Assembly: GCA_946894095.1 (NCBI GenBank)
Contig: OX335641.1
Coordinates: 2,932,501-2,996,500 of the forward strand
DNA from: Incurvaria masculella
Taxonomy: Eukaryota; Arthropoda; Insecta; Lepidoptera; Incurvariidae
Length of the DNA stretch: 64,000 nucleotides
Direction: 5' to 3'
Part shown: piece after piece, positions 24,401 through 33,400 of the stretch
Position numbering within the stretch: position 1 is the first letter of the stretch
Layout: each line of letters begins with the position of its first letter
The notes under the pieces: generated by a model
The model's input: only the letters and a program-made list of their open reading frames with translations
Told to the model about the DNA's origin: nothing
Database searches by the model: none
Position numbers and translations under genes: made by a program

Positions 24401-27400
24401 GTCCTTCCAGTATGAAGCACATCGAAGACCTCGAGGAAAAGTTTGAAAAACTGCGTCACCGTCAATTCTGGTGGCGGCGAGATGCGAGCGAGACGGAAAG
24501 CTCGCGGCACCGGCGCGTCGCCAGCAAGGACCTGCTGCTGGTGTGTCCCGGGGGAGATACGCTGCCGCAGCGGAGGGGCGACGGAGCGCTGTGGAGGCGA
24601 CTCCTGTTTGTTGACCCCGTGTGGGGAAACGGTCAGTGTCGCCATATGAGTCGTCTCCCTCTAGCATTAAGTAAATCGAAATCTAAAGAACCAGTATTGC
24701 AAGGAATATGATAGGTACGTATGCATAATCGACCGTGAAGCAAGGACACATTAATTGAAGAAGGAACCCAGTAATAAGAACTACTTTACGAATATACTGC
24801 AAGGCTGGACCCGAACCAGCAAAACATGCCATTTGCGGGTATTGCGTCTACCAATTTCCCGACCAGCGGTATACCCATAATTTGGTTTAAAATGGAAAGA
24901 TGCCCAGTATTTGCTTTAACATTTTTTTAATTTGCATAACATACGTTGGGACGGTCGTCAGATATAAAATCTATTTATCACATGGCGATATTTGAGATGT
25001 CTATGTGCAAACGCAAAAGAATGCTAAGACTAAATTTAGAAAATCTAACCTAACTATTTTTCTGCAGCGCAAGGCGTGTTCTACACACACACGGACCACA
25101 CGATTCACTGCATGCCAGAAACCATAGAGCACAGAGCCATGAGGAGGCGGCACGCCTGCGGGCAGAGCCGAGATGATGTTGAGGTTAGTCTTAATGTGTA
25201 TACTTTTACCAGACACAGACAGGCTTACAATAAAAATATTTTTTTTGTTCAAAATCTACATTAACAGACTATGTTTTGTATTTCTGATATTTGCAGACGG
25301 AGCTACTACAACAAATAAAGACTGAAGAGGGTGGTGTGACACTCATAAAGACTGAACCACAGGAGATACCAGAGGAGTTCCAGCACGTAGAGCGGGACCC
25401 CATCGTCCGGCCAGGCGAGCCTACGGTGCTTCCGACCTTCCTCTACTATCCAACGTGCAAGGTGACTCAAATGTATTCATTTGACATTCTGAAGGTGCAT
25501 TTTTGTAAAATTAAATTGCTATTTATAAATTGGCAGCATAAAATGATTTATGCACAAACATAGACCAAGAAGAGATCCTCGTTGAACTCCAATGGTCAGC
25601 TTTTAACCCACAGGCTTTGCGTATATTTTTTATTTTCCTATAAGTTTTACAAATAATCGAAGTCCAACCATGTTAATTAGCAATTCACAACTCGATGGAC
25701 ATGAAATATTAAATAATACGAAAAAAAATACACCTACATAAATACAGCCTCTTACAAATCTATAAATTTCTACTACATGCACCCAGGTTTCTACGTTCAC
25801 GCGCAAGATGTACGCGGTGTCGCGTCAAGCTGCCTACGCTCAGACGCGTCACGAGCACTGTGAGACAGCGGAGGGCTGGGCGATGTTGACTCGACTCTGC
25901 ACCGCAGCGAGGCATCCTTCTGGCTGGACGTCGCTTCAAGTGCCTGGTGAGAGCGGAGCATTTATGTTTGGCATTGAAAGCATTATAATCAGATTATGAA
26001 AATAATAAGAAATGTTTTTTGGTCAAGACATTCGTCTGCAGCAGGATTCTGAAATCTGAAGATGAAACCGACTCGGAATAGAGAGAAGCATGACCAGGCA
26101 GGGATATTTTTAAATCAGCAAGGCACAGAAAAGAACTTCAGTTTTAGAGAGATTTACAGATCTGGCAACACTGGTCAACCCGGGTGTTCAGGCAGCATTC
26201 CATTCCGACTGGCGGAGTAATCCCTTTGGTTTTTAGGATGTGGGTGTGATGGCAAAAGTCATTGGTTAATTCTAGAGTCAGATGTTTTTGTAATGTGTTT
26301 TTTTTATATTCAGATAAGAACCAGTTGGTGAGTGACGCTGGGAAACTAACGGTGCTGGACTCGTTGCTGCGGAGACTGAAGGAGCGAGGACATCGCGTGC
26401 TCATCTACAGCCAGATGACGAAGATGATAGACATACTTGAGGTGGGTTGTTATGGATAACTGCTGTCATCCAAACACTCACTCTTATAATACAAATAATA
26501 TAATTAAGGATGTGTGTTTGGGTTCAGATTCAGGTGGTATTTGCTAATTGCTTAATTATATTTGCTTCATTTCATTTTCAAAATACGCTCAGTGCTTTGC
26601 CCTGTTTTCTTTTTGGTGTTAGTATTTCTTCTTTTTCTTCTTCAGCCTTTTGTTGTCCACTGCTGGACGTAGGCCTCCCCCAGACTGCGGTCTCCTGTTT
26701 TTCTTCGCCAGTTGTCACCTGCTGTCTGACGTATATCGTCTGACCAACGTGCAGGCGGTTTGCCGACGCTTCTTTTCACTTTGTAGGGTCTCCACAACAA
26801 GACTTCAGTGCTCCATCTGTGGTCATCTCTGCGACATACGTGACCTGCCCATTGCCACTTGAGCTTAGCAACCCTATGCATTACGTCAGTGACCTTGGTG
26901 CTTTGGCGTATTAGCAAATTTGGCATTCGGTCGCGCAGTGAGATACCGAGCATGGATCTTTCCATTGCCCTTTGGGTTACTTTCAGCTTGTGTGCGGTAC
27001 CAACTGTGAGCGTCCATGTCTCACAGGCGTAGATCAAAACCGGCATTGGTCAAACAGTCTGGTCTTAAGAGACTGGGGCATCTTAGAATTGAAGACATCT
27101 CTAAGTTTTAGTATTTGCTTTTGCAGGATTTTCTGATAACTTGTCCCTCTTTACGATTAGTGAGTGTAGCGCTAAAAATTAAAAAATTACACATTCAAAT
27201 TAATTCATTTCATTCGCAAGTTTGGTGCAAAAAATTATCTGAGCCGGTAGTCTCAGTTCTCACCTAAATTGGCGTTTACGTAACTTCGAAGTTCCGTAAA
27301 AACGTCAAACTCCATACAAGTTTTAACTAGACATTCTGTGGTTTTACTTCTTCAAGCTGTCAAAGTCAAACTCGGACTTCCGATTTGTATGAAAACGCGG

Positions 27401-30400
27401 AGTCGACGTAAACGGCATCTGCGACGTATTTACGGCAACGTTGAGTAAGCTGTCAAATCAAACTCGGACTCGCAAATGGTAGTTCGCTTAACGCCGTTGC
27501 AGCAGTGTGCACTCTTCAATTTCTCCATACATTTGAAAACGCCAGTCGATCGGTTTGCCGTAAACGCCAAATTAATAAATACATAAAATAAGATAACTTA
27601 GAAGATTAAATATAAGAAATAGTATTACTTAGTTGTGCTTATTGTATGTAAAAATTTATTCGTCGGCTTATGTGATGTGTGTACCTATTTGTAATGAAAT
27701 GTTGTGTGTACCTATTTATAATGAAATGTTGCGTGTGTACCTATTTATAATGAAATGTTTCTATGCCTGCATGGTCATTATTCCGAAACAATAAACAATA
27801 AACAATTTAGGTGAGAACTCAGACTGACCACTGGACTCTGGGTGTAGTTTGATCTTTTAAACCTTTCTTGTGTATTTTGTTACCATATAATTGTCATAGC
27901 TGATGCGCGACTTTGGATGGAGTGGTTCCCATAAAAAATATAAAATATTTTTGTATTATTATTTGTAGAACCCTTCAAACATAAATCAGCTTCCACATTT
28001 TGTCTGTTTGTCTGTCTGTTTGTCAACTTGTTTGTTCCCCTTGTCTCCAGGAGTACATGTGGCACAGGAAGCACAAGTACATGCGACTCGACGGCTCGAG
28101 CAAGATATCGGCGCGGCGCGACATGGTGGCCGACTTCCAGGCGCGCGCCGACATCTTCGTGTTCCTGCTGTCGACGCGCGCCGGCGGGCTCGGCATCAAC
28201 CTCACCGCCGCCGACACTGTGAGTGTGGAGGTGTCGCTGTACCTATACTTCTATACTTCTATACTTATCCTATCGAGTGACACAGGAAGGACAAGTTTAT
28301 ATAGTAGCTGTGCAATGTTAGGTCCTGGCATGGCACCTAGTTCACATAAGGCGTTTTGGGCCAATATCATGACAGGTTTCTTTCTTAATATGACAGTCGT
28401 CTTTCTGAGTTGGACAAGTGCATTTCAATACGGATGCAAGCTGTAACATTGTTCGGAACCCATGTAAAACTGTAGGTCCCATTTCCCTACTAGGTGTTAG
28501 GGTTAAGTCTGCCCGGGTTGGTACCACCGCATTGGATAAAACAATGGGTGAAGCGGCAATGAAAAATTGTCGCGTGTTTTCCAACCAGTACAGTGTAGCT
28601 GTGTTCATATAGGGATGGTTCTGACATGGCCCTTAATTTTTCCGGGAATGTGGTGTATTCGGTTAATATCATAACGGTATTTGTCTGGTATAAACCATCC
28701 ATGTCAGTTTGTGGTATAAGCGTTCCATGTCCAGTCACATAAAAAAAAACTAAAAAGTGTATGTCAATTTGCAGGTGATATTCTACGACTCGGACTGGAA
28801 CCCGACGGTTGACCAGCAGGCGATGGACCGCGCGCACCGCCTCGGCCAGACCAAGCAGGTCACCGTCTACCGGCTCATCTGCAAGGGCACCATCGAGGAG
28901 CGCATCATGGAGCGAGCGCGCGAGAAGAGCGAGGTGGGGGGGGGGGGGTCGCACCCAGCGAGTCTTGCAGCACGGGAGGCGATTGAAACCCATTCGTACG
29001 GCGACACCGTAGCCATCACTTAGTGGAAAACGTCTAACTGTAGTTTTTCGCTTACAAATTCGGGACGCGCAACATCAAATGTTCGTTGCATTCAATAGCG
29101 TCCTGTGAAGTTCTTACGTGTCGTTGGAACTCGAGAAAATCAGTAGTGAGCAAATTCGTAAGTGTTCTTCAGATTCACTAAAAATAAACAAATAAACAAA
29201 GATTTTAATAAAAAAACCGACTTCAAAGAAAAAGTATTCCAAAACCAATTAAAATGCACTAAAAAGTTAAAAATAAATGGCATTTTTATAGTTACGATTA
29301 TTGTAATTTTTTGAGTCGGTGTCGGCAAAAATAGCCAAGGTTCTCTCGACTGGCGCAGGACATGCCCGGCTGACGCCGACTCAAATAATGACAATAATCG
29401 TAACTAAAAAAATGATATTTTTTTTACTTTTTAGTTCCTGTTAATTGGTTTTGGAATACTTTTTCTTTGAAGTCGATTTTTTTGTTTGTAAAAGTGGCTG
29501 CGCCGCCTTCATACGACCGAATTTCAGATGCAACTTCCTTCCTTCTATGCGCGCTGCTCACAGCATACACAGTTCTGATAACAGCAGGACCGAATTAGTT
29601 TGCTCACATCCTACAGTTTGTGACACTAATCATTTGGATCACCGTGCACACCACCACCCATACAAAAGGGCAAAGAAGATCACGCCCATATTTCTTGTCA
29701 GAGATCCAAAATTTTGCTCAAAATAGCTTTATTTGATCGAACTAGATGTCTGATGACCATTGGCATTGTAAAATTGTGTTTGGTTTCTAAGTTATAAGAT
29801 CCGAAAGTTCGCATTTTTCGCGCGTTTTATACAATAACTTTGGAGGTGGATTACGCAATGATAAAGTAAGAACATCTTAAAAAGATTAGTCATCAGACAT
29901 AGCTTATTTAATCAAAATTTATAATCTATTTGGTTTTTGTTAGATTTTTTACTACAGCGGTCGTGGTTTACTTTTAGCTAAAAGTCGTTTTTAAATTAAA
30001 ATTTTCGTAAATCTTACCGTGGGATTGCGTTATGCTGCTCAGAAGAGCTTTCTCCGTAGTAAGGTCTAAATACTCTATTTAACATATCTCCTGTGAATGC
30101 CCTCTGTACAGATCCAACGGATGGTTATAAGCGGCGGCAATTTCAAGCCAGAGTCGCTGAAACCCAAGGAGGTGGTGTCGCTGCTGCTCGACGACGAGGA
30201 GATTGAACAGAAGTGTGAGTGTGAGCGAGATGACAACATTTATGATTGACTTCATCTAACAGTTATACGTTAGCTGGGTGTTTTAAAGAATGCTTCATTT
30301 GCATGTAATGAGTTATACGCTATGAGCAATGCACACAAGTTATTGCGCTGTCATTTCCTCAGCGGCAACCAAAGACATACATGCACACCATCACACCACT

Positions 30401-33400
30401 TCTCCGGAGGTATTTCTCCATTGTACACCATTATAAAAAACAGTTTACAAAAGGCGGGCCTAATGCCAAAAGGCATTCTCTTCCTACCTACCCGTGTAGG
30501 AAATGTAGGAAAGGTGCATCGCGGCAGACAAAAAAGTATAAAAGAAGAGATTCTCAGTTTAATTTGTAGAACTATTTCCAATTATTATAGAAACTTTCGT
30601 AATCCAGTGTGAAAAGTCTTTTGAAGTTCATTTAAAAACACGTAATGGCCAATTTGTTATTGTCTCTGGTATTTTAATATAGATTTTAAGTACCATTTAT
30701 TATGTAATCATAATTTTGGTTTTGGCAAGCACAGGTTATTACTTGTCTGCGTATTAAATTATAGTTCTAACCATGATGGAATTACATGACGCTTGAATTA
30801 CATGATCTTACAGTATCCAAATGGTAATTTTCAGGAAATATGTTTATGTGGAAATCTTTAAGTGTTTAGACTGTGATCTTTTTCGACAGATCATTTTAAA
30901 TCGGAGGAGCGAAGGTTCAGCGAAGACGGAACTCCCGTTGAGAAGAAGAGGAAGCTCGGAGCACTTCCCAAGGTAGGTTTACTACTCCGGGTAGTTCTCG
31001 AGAAATATTTATGTAGTTTGTAAAAATTGGTTCGCAAGTTTATTTTTTATTTATTTGTATTATTTTCTTGTCAAACGAAGATGCACGTCACTTAAGCGGA
31101 TTGGCGATGGATATCATTACGGTAGTTGTGTGGTATTACCCATCCATGTCAGGTTGCATAAAAACTAAACATGGGGCTGTCAGTACGATACCAGTCACAA
31201 TTTATTTTGTCATCAAAACACCGAATCTAAATTATTCAACAAAAAGCCATCACACAGTAAACAATTCATATATACTTATTAGTTTTCTTTTTTAAATGTT
31301 TGTCAAATCGATTCATGAAAACTGTTCACTGATATAGCACTTACCACCCCTCATAGCCTTTTTCAAGAGTCCAACACTCAGTTAGTTAGAATGTACTATC
31401 TTGGGTAGGAATTGGAACTGGTTCGGTTTAGTTTTGAGGAATGTCCACGGAGTTTCTCGTTGGTGGTCAAGTGTAGTAAGATCCAGTGCTTCCAAGTGGC
31501 TTTCATATGACTTGTTCCCCAGAGATTGAACCATATTGGTTGCCCGCCTCTGGACCTTCTCAAGTAAGTTCAAGAAGAGGTTGGACAAACATATTGTAAA
31601 GTTTGAGGAATTAATCTGGTATTTATGTAGGAGAAAGCACATGGTTTTTGTTTTATGCGACCTTACATGAATGGCTAATACCACACAACTACCGTTATGA
31701 TATAAGCCCAATACACCACATTGCCAGACCATCTGGTGCCACGCCAGGACCTTCCCTTTATGAGCACGGCGACATCGAACTGGATGGAAAACACGGACAA
31801 TTTTTCATTGCTGCTTCGACCATCTTTTCATCCAATGCGATGGTACGAACTCGGGTGGCCTTAAACCCTACCACCTAGTAGTGGTTTTCATGTGTAAATG
31901 TTCAAGAACCCAAACGTGAAGTGGCTGCTGGTTGCAGGCCGCGGGAGCGGAGGCGAGGCGCGCGCGCGAGCCGTCGCCGGACGCGGAGGGCAGCGAGGAG
32001 GAGTGGGGCGCGGGGAGCCCCTCCGCGCCCACCCCCGCCGCCGCCGCCGACGAGGATAGCGCCGACGCGCTCGTTGTGGACGATCCCCCCTCGCCGCCGC
32101 ACCACCCGCGTGAGTCCCGCACCCACCCCCACCCACCCGTGCGTGTAGCTACAGCTTATATGTACACTCACAGCATACACAAGTCTGAGCATAGATGAAT
32201 GAAGATCTAGATGTTTCACCAATAGGTCAATGAAAGGACCAATATATGGAGCAACTGCATGGATACACACTACGACTATGGAAATAGGAGAACTTGCAAA
32301 ATAGCCAATAGATAGTGCTGTACATACATAGGATTGATTCATCCAATTTTGTTTCATAGTTTGAAAATATACAATTTTGAATCGATACACACATTTTTGT
32401 CAACCCATAAAATCAAATGACTTTTTAATATATTGAAAACAGTAAGTCTTATAGATGGCCTATCTCTTGATGCAAACACTCTTTTTGTTGTGATCGATTC
32501 AATAGAAGTTACCATCTTAGTTCAGTGTTAATTGCAATAGAGGGCCGGCTTGCTTAACACATACACTGCATTCCGAAATGCGTATATTGCGGATAATTCA
32601 CAATGTACGCGTACATGACCGTTCCGAATTGCTTATATTCGCTCCCGTGAACGTCATTTTGACATAAGGGACGGGACTCTAGACAGCACACAGATCGTAC
32701 AAAGCGCTCATGGTTGAGAGCATGTGCGCCATCGAGCTGTCATTAAGCGTTTTATCTGTAGTTCTCTGTTCGTATGCACTTGTATTCTGAAATAACAAAG
32801 GCCTTTCGCCGTTTGTTAGTCTATTTAGACAATTCTAGGCCTGAAATAACCACTGTCGAGACTTACAAGGCATTTTCGACGTCGAGGTTCGAGGTTAGGC
32901 TCTGACACATGTCTGCTCAAATTTGTTCAGATTTGATACCGTGCGATTGTAGCTATGAGCAATGATATCAATTCGGAACACAAGTATTCACTGTATTCGC
33001 TGAATATTGTATTAGACTGGTTAATTTATCCAATGGTTGCTTGTTTGAATGTTTTCTAACGAGGAATTTTGTTCGGGCAGTGCTGAGCAGCGGATGGGGT
33101 GGTGGCAAGCGTACGGCGTCGCGGCGCGGGAGACCGCGCGGGGGCCGCGCCGTGCCCGCGCGCCGCGCGCTCGACGCCGCCGCCGACCTCGCCGCACCAG
33201 GTTCGTTGCCCGCCTCTACGTTGCCATCTCGAACACCTTTCGGTATTTGCCCTTCCATCCAGAAACACAGCACCATATCTAGTGTTACGTCAAGAGCTTT
33301 TCCTCGTGGTTTTATCAATAAAACGGTCTCCCCCGCAGGTGGTTCGACGACGCGTCACGAGGAGACGGACGGTGGGGGCGGGGGGGGCGGGAAGAGCCGG

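Noticed and set aside
31902..32390. 162-codon minus-strand ORF
   Set aside because: Antisense shadow of the GC-rich Ino80 exon 24.
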